DNA of 64,000 bases from positions 1 through 64,000 of the forward strand of contig JBKBLG010000005.1 in assembly GCA_046296295.1 (NCBI GenBank). Reading direction: 5' to 3'. Source of the stretch: UBA10646 sp046296295. GTDB lineage: Bacteria; Bacteroidota; Bacteroidia; Chitinophagales; Chitinophagaceae. Shown here piece by piece: positions 45,011 to 54,356 of this stretch. The notes beneath the pieces were generated by a model. The model had not been told where the DNA came from, did not search any database, and worked only from the letters and a program-made list of their open reading frames with translations. How positions within the stretch are numbered: the first letter of the stretch is position 1; each line of letters opens with the position of its first letter. A program made the position numbers and the translations under genes.

Positions 45011-48000
45011 TTAACTGAATAGATATTCGATGTCTTCCCTGCTCAAGCTCTTCACAAAACCACTATCATCGGTAATGAGGTCGGCGGCGAGCATTTTTTT
45101 GCGTTCTTGTAGTTGAATAATCTTGTCTTCCACAGTGTCTTTACAAATCATACGATAAGCAAAGATGTTTTTGGTTTGGCCAATTCGGTGTGTTCTATCA
45201 ATAGCCTGTTGTTCAACTGCAGGGTTCCACCATGGGTCAACAATGTACACATAATCGGCGGCGGTTAGGTTCAAACCTACACCACCGGCTTTGAGCGAAA
45301 TTAAAAATACGCGACAGCTTTCATCGTTCTGAAAACGCTGAATGGCTCTTTCACGTTCTGCAGGTGTGGTGCTACCATCAAAATACTCATATGCTACGCC
45401 CAACTCGTTCAATCGTTCTTTGATCAGGGCTAGCATGCCTAAAAACTGACTAAACACCAATGCTTTGTGATTGCTAATGTTCTCTGTAATTTCTCTGCCC
45501 AACTCTTCAAGTTTCACCGATACATTCGGATACTGCTCACTATCTTTCATAATAGCCGGGCTATCACATATTTGTCGCAGTTTCATGAGGCCTTGCAAAA
45601 TAGTGAGTTGGCTTTTACCCAACCCTTGGCTATCTACAACGCCTAATATTTTATCTCTAAAATCGTTGCGGAAAGCATCATAAATATCACGTTGCTCCTG
45701 CCCCATTTCGCAGAATAGCACCATTTCAGATTTAGCTGGCAAATCTTTAGCAACCTGTTCTTTGGTTCTACGTAAAATGAACGGATAGAGTAATCTACGA
45801 AGGTGTTCTTTTTGTTCCTTTTCTCCGAATTTATCAATCGGCACGGCAAACTCTTGTTTGAAATACTCTAAGCTGCCGAGCATACCGGGGTTTAAAAAAT
45901 TCATTTGAGCGTAGATGTCGAATGTATTGTTTTGTAGCGGTGTACCACTAAGGCAAAGGCGGTTTTTGGCTTGTAGTAAGCTCGCAGCTTTAGTTACTTT
46001 GCTTGAAGGGTTTTTGATAGCTTGACTTTCATCGAGTACAACATAGTCAAATTTCACTTCTACGAAATGTTTTATATCGCTGCGAAGGGTTCCGTAAGTG
46101 GTAATAACTACTTCAACTTCTTTACTGCTAATCAACGAAGCCTCTCGTGAACCTCCATGATGAATGCGATAGGTTAGCTTGGGGGTGAACTTTTTGATTT
46201 CATTTTCCCAATTATACATCAATGTGGTGGGGCATACTACTAAAGCTTTCAAACTACCTTTTTCAATACGTAAATGTTGTAAAAAAGTAAGTGCTTGTAT
46301 AGTTTTACCCAAACCCATATCATCGGCAAGAATTCCACCCCACTGTATTTCGTTCAGATAATTGAGCCATTGAAAGCCACTTTGTTGATAGGGCCTTAAA
46401 ATGGGCGACAAATGTTCTGGTGGTGCAATTTCTTTGATGGCATGCATTTCACGAATGCGTTCGTATTTTTCTTCTAACTTGAAAATGAGCTCATCTTCGT
46501 TGCGTTGCTCATACAGTTCATCAATTACCGTGAAATGGTATTTGCTCAGTTTTAGTTCTTCTTGCTTACCATCGCCTACGCGGAATAAAAGGCTGTATTT
46601 CTTTAGCCATTCTTCTGGCAAAATGCCTAACGTGCCATCTTGTAAAGGCACAAACTGTTGCTTATTGGCAAGTGCTTTTTTAATATCTGCTACGGTAACC
46701 TTTTGGTCGCCAAAGTGAATATCTACCTTTGCATCGAACCAATCGGTGTTGCTGCTAATGTATATTTTAGTGCTCGGCTTGGCGGTATTAAAGCGAAAAT
46801 TCTTAAGAATATCGAAACCAAAAACGGGTATTTGCAGCTCGTTCATGGCATCTATGAATAAGAAAAACCAATTGTTTTTTAGTACATCGGCGCCTTTTAA
46901 GGCTAAACTACCCTTATCATCAATACGTACAAATTGGGTGTGCAGTGCTTCCATTTTTTGAATGAAAGCTTTTTCTGCCGACATGTTTCGATGGATGGTA
47001 AGTAACTTGCCTTGAACGGGTAATATTACACGTTCTTTATCGTTGGGTTGTATTTCGTAGCCGAGGTAGGTGAAACTGGGCTGAAATAAAAGGTAATCGC
47101 CGCGTTCTTTTAGTTTTAACTGAATGGTTGGGGTGGCGTCGGTAACTTCTTCTCGTGGCACGTTGTTAAAGTGTAGCTGATGGCTTCTGCTTAATGGCAG
47201 TACAAACAATTGTAATTGTTTTGGCCAATTAGCTTCATCAATAACCATATTGCCGCCGGGTAAGAAGCGTTCTATCAAGTATATGTCTTCAGTTTTTTCC
47301 CATACGTACCATTGGTCTTTATGCTTGTATACTAGAGGGCTAGCTACTGCGTTGTCTGCCAAAGGTACTTCTTCACCATCGGGCAGTGTTACATTTACCG
47401 TAAGGTTATAGCCTACCCCTTCTTGGTACGATAAATAAAATACTGGGCTAATGTATTTATGACTACAAAACTGATGTTCTAAAGCAGCAGTGGTAAAGGT
47501 TTTGCCTTGCGGTAAATAGTATACGTAATTGCTTAAACTGAGCTCGTTAAATAGTTTTTTAAACTTCGGATGTAAGTATTCAATAATTAGATGGCGTGTT
47601 TCTTCGGGCAATGTATCATCGTGTTGCTGTACGATGTTCTCCCAAATGCCACTGAACGGGCTATTGCGGTTCAGGTATCGGCTTACCTCACCCGGAAGCA
47701 GCTTGCGTACCTGTTGTAATAAATTACGATCTTCTTCGTCGAGTTGTTCTGTGTTAACAAACTTGGCTAAATCGAGGCGTTCTACCTTGCCTACAAAATC
47801 GTCGAGTGATTCGTTGGCCTCGCCCATTACCATATCGGTTTGTAGGAATGGGTATTGGTGTGCGTTGTAGCTAAATACAATGGCTAATTTGTAACGGGTA
47901 TTGCTCTGTGAACGTTGCGGTACCGGTACAAAAGCTGGCTTTTCAATGTTGTGCTGTAGTGGTGTGGGCAGTATTTCGGCAGCTTCGTTGTTTCTTTTTT

Positions 48001-48811
48001 CGTTGCTGGCGGGGGTTATTACCCTTTTGATGGTAGGGTCGAGCACTCGTAAGAATGGCCTACCGTTTTGATAGCTGAATTCGAACTTGCCCGTAAGATC
48101 GTCGTTAAGGCTGTAGCCATAAATGGCAAGTAACTTGTTTTTATCTCTATCCCAATTGCGAATGGTATCGAAATAGTTGGGGCCGAAGCTGTTAAGTAGC
48201 TGGGTTAAAATGATGGTTTTGTGAACACAAAGCGGGTGTTCGTGTTCGCTATCGCATTGGCAGCTAGTATCGAGGTTGCGTTCTTCGTTTTTTTGAATAT
48301 ATACCCGATAGGTAATGCCTTGTAGTTCTAGTTCGGCGACTACTTTTTCATCTTCTGCTTGTAGTATTTGTGCTTTTTGGGTGCGTAAAAATTCTTCGGC
48401 TTCGGCATAACTTTCTGTAGCACATAGCATTTTGATCATTTTTAGATCAAGTTGCTTCATTTTAACAACAGTGTGCCGTTGGTCGTACGAAAGCTGTTCT
48501 TGGTTCAGTTGGTTTTTGTCGGCCATTTCTTGCAACTGAAATAGTGCTGCCGATTCGTGCCTGCATATTTCGCCAAGGTTATAAGGGCAGCTACAGCGCA
48601 CCTCTAAGGTTTTCGGATCTTTAAATTGCTGTATGTGTACCTTGTAGTAAATGCTATAGGCATCGTCTTTCACACGAAAGCTAATGTTGCCTAAAAGTTC
48701 ATCGTAATCAACCAACTCTATTTGGCGATTGGCGTGAATTTTTTTGCCTCGGCGAATTACTTCGTCGGTGCCATTGTTATAGATATACTTGAGTAAATGT
48801 GGTAATGCCAA
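45011..48811 (-). CDS. SNF2-family helicase with two SWIM zinc fingers
   Basis: A 1266-residue SWI2/SNF2 ATPase. The N-terminal third carries two SWIM motifs (CxCxnCxH): Cys73, Cys75, Cys83, His85 and Cys184, Cys186, Cys195, His197. The motor starts near 800: Walker A DDMGLGKT (830-837), DESQ box, LSGTPLQNN, and a helicase C lobe with FDGSTTPAERERAI, SLKAGGVGLNL and DRTHRIGQ. It probably remodels protein-DNA or RNA polymerase complexes, as RapA-type proteins do. No ATG precedes the conserved N-terminus; initiation is probably at TTG 48811. Confidence 0.92.
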   Translation of the reverse strand: MALPHLLKYIYNNGTDEVIRRGKKIHANRQIELVDYDELLGNISFRVKDDAYSIYYKVHIQQFKDPKTLEVRCSCPYNLGEICRHESAALFQLQEMADKNQLNQEQLSYDQRHTVVKMKQLDLKMIKMLCATESYAEAEEFLRTQKAQILQAEDEKVVAELELQGITYRVYIQKNEERNLDTSCQCDSEHEHPLCVHKTIILTQLLNSFGPNYFDTIRNWDRDKNKLLAIYGYSLNDDLTGKFEFSYQNGRPFLRVLDPTIKRVITPASNEKRNNEAAEILPTPLQHNIEKPAFVPVPQRSQSNTRYKLAIVFSYNAHQYPFLQTDMVMGEANESLDDFVGKVERLDLAKFVNTEQLDEEDRNLLQQVRKLLPGEVSRYLNRNSPFSGIWENIVQQHDDTLPEETRHLIIEYLHPKFKKLFNELSLSNYVYYLPQGKTFTTAALEHQFCSHKYISPVFYLSYQEGVGYNLTVNVTLPDGEEVPLADNAVASPLVYKHKDQWYVWEKTEDIYLIERFLPGGNMVIDEANWPKQLQLFVLPLSRSHQLHFNNVPREEVTDATPTIQLKLKERGDYLLFQPSFTYLGYEIQPNDKERVILPVQGKLLTIHRNMSAEKAFIQKMEALHTQFVRIDDKGSLALKGADVLKNNWFFLFIDAMNELQIPVFGFDILKNFRFNTAKPSTKIYISSNTDWFDAKVDIHFGDQKVTVADIKKALANKQQFVPLQDGTLGILPEEWLKKYSLLFRVGDGKQEELKLSKYHFTVIDELYEQRNEDELIFKLEEKYERIREMHAIKEIAPPEHLSPILRPYQQSGFQWLNYLNEIQWGGILADDMGLGKTIQALTFLQHLRIEKGSLKALVVCPTTLMYNWENEIKKFTPKLTYRIHHGGSREASLISSKEVEVVITTYGTLRSDIKHFVEVKFDYVVLDESQAIKNPSSKVTKAASLLQAKNRLCLSGTPLQNNTFDIYAQMNFLNPGMLGSLEYFKQEFAVPIDKFGEKEQKEHLRRLLYPFILRRTKEQVAKDLPAKSEMVLFCEMGQEQRDIYDAFRNDFRDKILGVVDSQGLGKSQLTILQGLMKLRQICDSPAIMKDSEQYPNVSVKLEELGREITENISNHKALVFSQFLGMLALIKERLNELGVAYEYFDGSTTPAERERAIQRFQNDESCRVFLISLKAGGVGLNLTAADYVYIVDPWWNPAVEQQAIDRTHRIGQTKNIFAYRMICKDTVEDKIIQLQERKKMLAADLITDDSGFVKSLSREDIEYLFS

Positions 48812-48850
48812 AACCTTAAACTGTTTGATGAAAGGATTGCTGCTATATCA

Positions 48851-48878
48851 GCTTTTTGTAGGGTTGCTTACAAAAAGC
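48851..48878. other. Hairpin upstream of the helicase gene
   Basis: GCTTTTTGTA (48851-48860) pairs with TACAAAAAGC (48869-48878) around GGGTTGCT, 40 bases before the helicase start and about 70 bases after the exporter gene stop. No T-run follows, so an operator is as likely as a terminator. Confidence 0.4.
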
Positions 48879-48949
48879 CAATCGACAAATTTAAAGGAAA
48901 AGGAATGGCTTGCCGAAATGAAAATCTGTTAATAATGGTGATGCATGTA

Positions 48950-51175
48950 TTATTTACCGTAAGGTGTAAAAATCTCTTGTTGTAATATTTGTTCAAATTG
49001 TATTTGCGATGGCCTTGGCATGTTTAAAGTAACAATTTTGCCGTTAGGTGCAATGAGCATGAAACGGGGTATGCTTTCTATGCCATAGTGTTGCATAAAT
49101 TCGCTTGCATTAGGCATCCAAAGCTGTGTAATTTGTTTCGATTTGTCGCCCACATCCATCTTCCACATGTCTTTATTTTCATCTACTGATAAACTAACGA
49201 AAGCAAGCTTATCGCTGGCATAGTTTTCGGCTAGCCTATCGAAGAAGGGGCTTTCTTGCTTGCATGGGCCGCACCAGGTAGCCCATACATCTATTACTAT
49301 GAACTTATTGGCATAATCGCTTAGTTGTATGGTTGTTCCGGCCAATGTTTCAGCTTTGAAAGCAGGGGCTTGCTTGCCACGAGCAAAGCTGTTCTCAAGT
49401 GCAAGGCGTTGTGCCAATAATTTTATCAAACTAGGTTCGGTAATGTAGCGTGAATATTGTTGTACAAATTGGTTGCGATAAGTACTATCGTTAATGCGGC
49501 TAATACTTTGTTTAATAACATGAAATAATAAGGTGTTTTTTAATGCACCTTGCGGTAAATGTTGTATCACATAGTTGGTGAGTGTACTATCGAAGCTGGT
49601 GCTATTAATACCGGCTTTTTTACGTAAGTGATTTACTACAAAATTTCGGTATGCCTCGTAGCTGGCAAGGGTACTATCGTTCAACGATACAAAGTTGATG
49701 AGTGTATCGAGCGATGCGGGTATTTTTAATTTTTCTTTGGGGTAATAGGTGGCATACATTTTTGGATAATCTATCAATACTAAGTCGATTAATTCTAGGC
49801 TTTTTAGTTTTTTGTTGATAGTTACATAATCGGCCGATGGTTTTATATTATCGGGTGTATTTTTTTTATCAATATCACGCATGGTTTCTTTCCAAATAGC
49901 GAGTAATTCTTTGGCGAATTTTTCGGGTGTGTATTCATACAACTGTTGCTTTAAAAAGTATAAGCGATAGTTGGTAGTTTCTCTGTTATTGCTGCGGTTG
50001 TAGTTTTCGGCGATTCTAGTACCTTGAAACTTTATTTCTTCAAAATTCTTTTTTAACGATGCACTTACGTAAATACTATCGTTACTACTCATAAAAAAAG
50101 TACTACGAATTTTGCCAGCAAAAAAGCCGTAATCGCCTGCCGGAAGTGGTTCTCCTTTGTACTTGCCTGAGAATGAATTGTTGATGACTGGCATATTCAA
50201 CAAAGTATCTCCTGTAATAAGATTGGTAATGAGCACATTGCCGTTATAATTGCCATTGGTGAATTTTCCGGCAACAACGGTACCATGTGCATAGCGTTCT
50301 AGCTGTATGGGGCGTTCAATCCAGTAGATGCTGCCAATGAAAACTGCTAGTATACACAAATTGACTAATAATTTACCGTAAGGTGCTATTAAACTATAGC
50401 GCCAAGATTTTTTATTGTAATACTGATAACCTAGCCAAAGTAATAGTAGCATCCATGCAATACTTACCCACTCTTGGTGTAGTAAAAAGCTATTGGTTGC
50501 ACTACCATTTTGTGTGTTATTGGTAAGTGCTGGGGCCATGTAAGGTAACCAATTGGCTACATCTAAGCCAGACATAATGCTTGCTGCAATGGTTAACACC
50601 AAGCCGATAATAAATGGCACTGCAAAGTTCGGAATCCAAATACTAAGTAAATACTGAATGGCAATAATGCCCCAGCCTGCAATCCATAATCGTATGATGA
50701 AACTTAACAAAGTGATCCAAGGAATGGCTTGGTTGGCAAATTTTTTTTCACTGCTAGTAATGCTAATAATACTCGCACCTGCGAGGCTTAGAATAAATAC
50801 TGTAAGTAAGCAAATGAGCGCTATAAGGGCAATGGTTTTAAACTTTGCTATAAATAAATAAAAGCGGTGAATGGGTTGTGTTTCTATGAGCTTCCAACCT
50901 TGGTTACGGTGTTCTGTTTGGCATAGTTTGGTGGTTACCAATACTAAAAAAACGGGATAGAAAAAACTTGCAAAGCCACCAAAGGTATTGAACACAAAGC
51001 CTTCCCAAGGGTTGGCACTATTTAATAATATATTATCACCTGTGAACGCTACAGCAAGGGTGAAGATGATTGGAATAAAAGCACTCATTAAGCCAATTAT
51101 CCAAATAATACCACTGTTTTTTAGCTTAATACGTTCGGCAGCAAAAGCACGTAACAAATATTGTAACACTTGCAT
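48950..51175 (-). CDS. ABC-2 type permease fused to a thioredoxin domain
   Basis: A 741-residue fusion. Residues 1 to about 290 form an ABC-2 permease with six or seven membrane helices (about 22-42, 65-85, 110-135, 150-175, 185-205, 240-258, 266-285). A periplasmic stretch (about 300-580) includes a DUF4369-like beta region and a helical region. The last 150 residues are a TlpA-like thioredoxin fold with WATWCGPC (CGPC 635-638) and cis-Pro703 in SIPRF. Its ATPase partner is encoded upstream with a six-base gap. The C-terminus (PYGK-stop) is made from a repeat copy. Such coupling of transport and thiol chemistry is unusual. Confidence 0.85.
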   Translation of the reverse strand: MQVLQYLLRAFAAERIKLKNSGIIWIIGLMSAFIPIIFTLAVAFTGDNILLNSANPWEGFVFNTFGGFASFFYPVFLVLVTTKLCQTEHRNQGWKLIETQPIHRFYLFIAKFKTIALIALICLLTVFILSLAGASIISITSSEKKFANQAIPWITLLSFIIRLWIAGWGIIAIQYLLSIWIPNFAVPFIIGLVLTIAASIMSGLDVANWLPYMAPALTNNTQNGSATNSFLLHQEWVSIAWMLLLLWLGYQYYNKKSWRYSLIAPYGKLLVNLCILAVFIGSIYWIERPIQLERYAHGTVVAGKFTNGNYNGNVLITNLITGDTLLNMPVINNSFSGKYKGEPLPAGDYGFFAGKIRSTFFMSSNDSIYVSASLKKNFEEIKFQGTRIAENYNRSNNRETTNYRLYFLKQQLYEYTPEKFAKELLAIWKETMRDIDKKNTPDNIKPSADYVTINKKLKSLELIDLVLIDYPKMYATYYPKEKLKIPASLDTLINFVSLNDSTLASYEAYRNFVVNHLRKKAGINSTSFDSTLTNYVIQHLPQGALKNTLLFHVIKQSISRINDSTYRNQFVQQYSRYITEPSLIKLLAQRLALENSFARGKQAPAFKAETLAGTTIQLSDYANKFIVIDVWATWCGPCKQESPFFDRLAENYASDKLAFVSLSVDENKDMWKMDVGDKSKQITQLWMPNASEFMQHYGIESIPRFMLIAPNGKIVTLNMPRPSQIQFEQILQQEIFTPYGK
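48951..48965 (+). repeat. Hairpin repeat at the stop codon of the exporter gene
   Basis: TATTTACCGTAAGGT; on the minus strand its sequence encodes Pro-Tyr-Gly-Lys and the TAA stop. Confidence 0.6.
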
Positions 51176-51181
51176 GAAAGA

Positions 51182-52102
51182 TTAATTTTTGGTGATGTTC
51201 ATAAACCATTCTTCGAGTCCTTGTTTTGACTGTATGCCGATAACAGGTATGTGGTGCTGAGCCATCCATTCGTTAGTGCTAGCAATGGCTAACTCGCTGG
51301 GTAATTGCAGTTGTAATAGGGTGGCATTGAGTTGTTGTGCTTGAGGATATTGGCTTTGTATTTGGGCAAAGTAATTGGTGAGCTCTGGTATTTTAAACAC
51401 CACCTCAACACCTTGTTGCTGTGAGTTCTGATATAATTCGTTTAAGCTACCTTGAAATTGTAGTATGCCTTTATGAATAATACCCACATGATTACAAGTT
51501 TTCTCCACCTCGTTTAATAAGTGGCTAGATATGAAAATAGTAAGTCCTTGTTCTTGATTTAACTGTAGTAATAACTTACGCATTTCAATGATACCGGCGG
51601 GGTCTAAACCATTCACAGGCTCATCTAGCAGCAGCAGCTTTGGTTGGGGTAATAATGCCATAGCTATACCCAAACGTTGTTTCATACCAAGTGAAAATTC
51701 TTTCACTTTACGTTTGGCTACTTTGCTTAAGCCAACAATACTCAAGGTTTTGCCAATGTTTGCTTCGGTAATACCTCTGAGCTTACAAATGATACGTAAG
51801 TTATCGGTAGCACTCAGGTGCAGGTATAACGATGGCATTTCAATGAGTGTGCCCACATTCTCAAAGACTTGTGGTATATGTTGTTGTAGGCTTTTGCCAA
51901 ACAAATAAATATTATCAGTGGGGTTAGGCAACATGCCTGTTAATAACCGCATGGTGGTGGTTTTGCCGGCACCGTTTGGCCCTAAAAAACCATAGATACT
52001 ACCCTTTGGAACTTGCAGACTTAACTGATTAACCACCGGTGTTTTCTGACGAAAGGCATAGTGTAAGCCTTTTGTTTCAATTGCAAGTTGGTTTAACTCC
52101 AT
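51182..52102 (-). CDS. ABC transporter ATP-binding protein
   Basis: A 306-residue ATPase of the antibiotic/lantibiotic exporter class (BcrA/CcmA-like). Walker A GPNGAGKT (41-48), signature FSLGMKQRL, Walker B LLLLDEPVNGLDP and the switch His in SSHLL are intact. The C-terminal ~80 residues form the extension typical of ABC-2 exporters. It pairs with the thioredoxin-fused permease encoded six bases downstream. Confidence 0.92.
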   Translation of the reverse strand: MELNQLAIETKGLHYAFRQKTPVVNQLSLQVPKGSIYGFLGPNGAGKTTTMRLLTGMLPNPTDNIYLFGKSLQQHIPQVFENVGTLIEMPSLYLHLSATDNLRIICKLRGITEANIGKTLSIVGLSKVAKRKVKEFSLGMKQRLGIAMALLPQPKLLLLDEPVNGLDPAGIIEMRKLLLQLNQEQGLTIFISSHLLNEVEKTCNHVGIIHKGILQFQGSLNELYQNSQQQGVEVVFKIPELTNYFAQIQSQYPQAQQLNATLLQLQLPSELAIASTNEWMAQHHIPVIGIQSKQGLEEWFMNITKN

Positions 52103-52150
52103 ACTTTAGTATTACTCGGTGTAATATACAAGCATTAAGTATATATAACA

Positions 52151-52178
52151 AGAAAGCTGCATCAATGTGCAGCATTCT
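52151..52178 (-). terminator. Terminator downstream of the CobW-type gene
   Basis: AGAA-a-GCTGCA and TGCAGC-a-TTCT (52151-52161 and 52168-52178) form a stem with loop TCAATG; on the minus strand TTTCTTGTT follows. Confidence 0.5.
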
Positions 52179-52213
52179 TAAACCATTTTTATAATATCAC
52201 TTACTTAAACGAA

Positions 52214-53410
52214 TTACTGCACAGGAAAAGGATCTTTGAAAAATACTCCTTGTTCCATAGCAACGATTTCGGCTTCGCTACAAAGGCAGGTTGTAAGTTC
52301 TTGCGTAATAGTATTACTGTTTAGTTCTTGGCCAATTATTACAATTTCATTGTGCCTATCGCCAAAGCGTTTATCCCAATTTTTTTCAATGAGGGTTTGG
52401 TTATCTACAAACGAGGCATACTGAATACGCTGCTTATAAGGCATACTACACCACCATACGCCAGCTTTATCGGCACGTAAGCTGCCACCTGCCTGGCTCC
52501 AATTAAGGGCATCGTTAGGCCTACTTGCTAGCCAAAACATCCCTTTACTCCTAATAACATTAGCTGGCCAATCGTTGTTAATGTAGTTCCAAAATCTTTC
52601 TGGATGAAATGGTAGCCTGCTACGAAATACAAAGCTGCCAATGCCATATTCCTCGGTTTCTGGTGTATGGTGTTGTTTGTTTAATTCTTCTATCCAACCG
52701 GCCGATTGGCTCGTTGTTTCAAAGTCGAACAAACCGGTATTGAGTATACGTTCGAGTGGTACTTTACCAAAGCTACTTTCAATAATTGGTGCTTGGCTGT
52801 TTAACTTGCGAATTAATGATGTTATAAGCCCTAATTCTTGTGTGGTAACAAGATCGGTTTTGTTGAGTACGATTACATTGGCAAATTCTATTTGATCGGT
52901 AAGTAGGTTCACAATGGTTCTATAATCGTTCTGCATATCAGTCATAGAACGATCTTTCAATGTTTCAATGCTGCTGTAATCTTTAATAAAGTTAAAGCAA
53001 TCTACAACGGTTACGAGGGTATCTAACTTACTTACTTTACTTAAATCAATGCCATTAGCTTCATCTACATATGTGAAAGTTTGTGCTACGGGTAGCGGTT
53101 CGCTAATACCGGTACTTTCAATTAGTAGATAGTCGAATCGTTTTTCGTTGGCAAGGCGTTCAACTTCTTTGAGTAAGTCTTCACGAAGTGTACAGCAAAT
53201 GCAACCGTTGCTCATTTCAACCAGTTTTTCTTCGGTACGACTAAGTGTTTGTTCGTTTTTAACCAATTGTGCATCAATATTAACCTCACTCATATCATTC
53301 ACAATTACTGCTACCTTTAAGCCTTCTTTATTGTGTAATACGTGATTGAGTAAGGTGGTTTTGCCGGCACCTAAAAAGCCCGAGAGAACGGTTACTGGTA
53401 GTTTCTGCAT
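52214..53410 (-). CDS. CobW/G3E-family GTPase, ZigA-like metallochaperone
   Basis: A 398-residue G3E P-loop GTPase. Walker A GFLGAGKTTL (11-20), the metal-binding CxCC (Cys70, Cys72, Cys73 in GCICC), Walker B ESTGISEP and NKTD for guanine recognition are present; the C-terminal CobW domain (about 280-370) contains RSKGMFWLASRP. Proteins with this CxCC act as zinc chaperones, often induced under zinc limitation. It ends a likely three-gene operon whose promoter carries a long palindrome, supporting a role in metal starvation. Confidence 0.9.
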   Translation of the reverse strand: MQKLPVTVLSGFLGAGKTTLLNHVLHNKEGLKVAVIVNDMSEVNIDAQLVKNEQTLSRTEEKLVEMSNGCICCTLREDLLKEVERLANEKRFDYLLIESTGISEPLPVAQTFTYVDEANGIDLSKVSKLDTLVTVVDCFNFIKDYSSIETLKDRSMTDMQNDYRTIVNLLTDQIEFANVIVLNKTDLVTTQELGLITSLIRKLNSQAPIIESSFGKVPLERILNTGLFDFETTSQSAGWIEELNKQHHTPETEEYGIGSFVFRSRLPFHPERFWNYINNDWPANVIRSKGMFWLASRPNDALNWSQAGGSLRADKAGVWWCSMPYKQRIQYASFVDNQTLIEKNWDKRFGDRHNEIVIIGQELNSNTITQELTTCLCSEAEIVAMEQGVFFKDPFPVQ

Positions 53411-53437
53411 AATAATGTGTTAAGTATCGTGTTTAGG

Positions 53438-53453
53438 CATTTACCGTAAGGTA
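53438..53453 (+). repeat. CATTT-GNAA hairpin repeat, consensus copy
   Basis: CATTTACCGTAAGGTA in the 44-base gap between the small lipoprotein-like gene and the CobW-type gene. Confidence 0.65.
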
Positions 53454-53454
53454 A

Positions 53455-53589
53455 TTAAGGCACTACTACAAATCGTATTGTTTGTGCTTGCCATTGTTGG
53501 AGATTTTTTGAGCTGCACCCACAACTGCTTGCTAATGTTAAACTACAGGTTATAAAAAGCAATGTATGGAGCTGATTTTTTTTCGACAT
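53455..53589 (-). CDS. Small lipoprotein-like protein (44 aa)
   Basis: A minus-strand frame encoding 44 residues, starting MSKKNQLHT with a hydrophobic stretch LLFITCSLTLASS and a lipobox-like LASSC before CGCSSKN. Its ATG overlaps the stop of the preceding gene by one base (TAATG), a typical coupled arrangement, and its stop lies 44 bases before the CobW-type gene. A tiny Cys-rich exported peptide in a metal-starvation operon would fit metal binding or sensing, but this is inference; no family is recognised. Confidence 0.55.
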   Translation of the reverse strand: MSKKNQLHTLLFITCSLTLASSCGCSSKNLQQWQAQTIRFVVVP

Positions 53590-53795
53590 TAACGTGTGTT
53601 TTGAAGTGCTTGCATAAACCATGTGATGGTTTGTAGGTGATGTGTTTCGCCATACTTGGCTATAAATTCTTGCGTTGCTTTTAGTGATGTATCGCTTAAT
53701 GCCTGAATACGCTCTTCTATGAAGTTTTTGGTGAGGGTAATGTTACAATCAACCTCAATACAGTATTTCCATGTTTCGTAGCTATAAGGAATCAT
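53589..53795 (-). CDS. Small conserved protein, unknown (68 aa)
   Basis: A 68-residue protein beginning MIPYSYETWKYCIEVDCN, with a helical remainder (FIEERIQALSD, QTITWFMQAL). The reading frame continues upstream to 54053, but the ATG at 53795 sits directly after a -7 promoter box and matches how this small protein usually starts as I recall it in Bacteroidota next to CobW-type GTPase genes. It is the first gene of the operon with the small lipoprotein and the GTPase. Function unknown. Confidence 0.7.
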   Translation of the reverse strand: MIPYSYETWKYCIEVDCNITLTKNFIEERIQALSDTSLKATQEFIAKYGETHHLQTITWFMQALQNTR

Positions 53796-53802
53796 AGTAT
53801 TG

Positions 53803-53810
53803 CAAATGTA
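53803..53810 (-). promoter_or_regulatory. -7 promoter box of the metal operon
   Basis: On the minus strand TACATTTG (TAnnTTTG), eight bases before the ATG at 53795; the adjacent 39-base palindrome covers the region upstream, where the -33 element would lie. Confidence 0.5.
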
Positions 53811-53847
53811 CACATTATTTTGCAACAATGTTGCAAAATAATGTGTA
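53809..53847. promoter_or_regulatory. 39-base palindrome, candidate Zur/Fur-type operator
   Basis: TACACATTATTTTGCAACA (53809-53827), a single central A, then the exact complement TGTTGCAAAATAATGTGTA (53829-53847). A 19-1-19 dyad with an odd centre is the symmetry used by Fur-family repressors. It lies between the live minus-strand operon and the decayed plus-strand locus, overlapping the promoter, so one repressor could have controlled both. Confidence 0.6.
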
Positions 53848-54356
53848 ATGATGGTAGCTTTTAATATCACATACCAGTATGCGAATACACAACGGCGTTT
53901 TGAGTATTCTAGTTTTAATGGCTCACTAGCCAGTAGCCTACTTATTACAGGTGCCGGCGGCGCAGGTAAAACAACACTGCTGCATATTATTGCTGGCTTG
54001 CTCGTTGGTTTTGAAGTTAGTTTAACAATTAATAGTATAGAGTATAGCAACAATTTGCCCGGTTTTTAGATAAGGTAAGGGCGCAATACAGTGGTATTGA
54101 TGCAATACAATACCACTGTATCGCCTAGCTAACTGTGTACTACTTCTTGTACAAACTGCTAGCTACATAAAGTGTTGGCGAGCAACAACGCGTGAATATT
54201 GCAAGAGTACTAGTGAAGCAATCTTCTATTGTAATAGCCAACGAGCCAACCAGCAGTTTATACGATGCTAATGCAGCTAATACAGCAATGCCGCCATACC
54301 GCATTTACAACACAACCTATCAAAACTATCAACTGGTCGTACTTACAAGAAGTTGA
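53848..54356 (+). pseudogene. Decayed ABC transporter ATPase (LolD/MacB type)
   Basis: An open frame from 53848 encodes an ABC ATPase N-terminus with Walker A GAGGAGKTTLLHIIAG and stops at 54069. The Q-loop region follows in broken frame (LDKVRAQYSGI near 54070). The signature SVGEQQRV reappears around 54175-54200, then Walker B IVIANEPTSSLYDANAANT, ending at a TGA at 54354. The parts are in the right order but separated by frameshifts and losses, and the D of Walker B is changed to N. It is a clear pseudogene of a zinc-cluster-like ABC ATPase; the permease that would follow has been deleted. Confidence 0.75.

Noticed and set aside
53589..54053. A 154-residue minus-strand protein
   Set aside because: Only the last 68 residues look like a protein; the upstream part is antisense to the ABC ATPase remnant and crosses the palindrome and promoter box.
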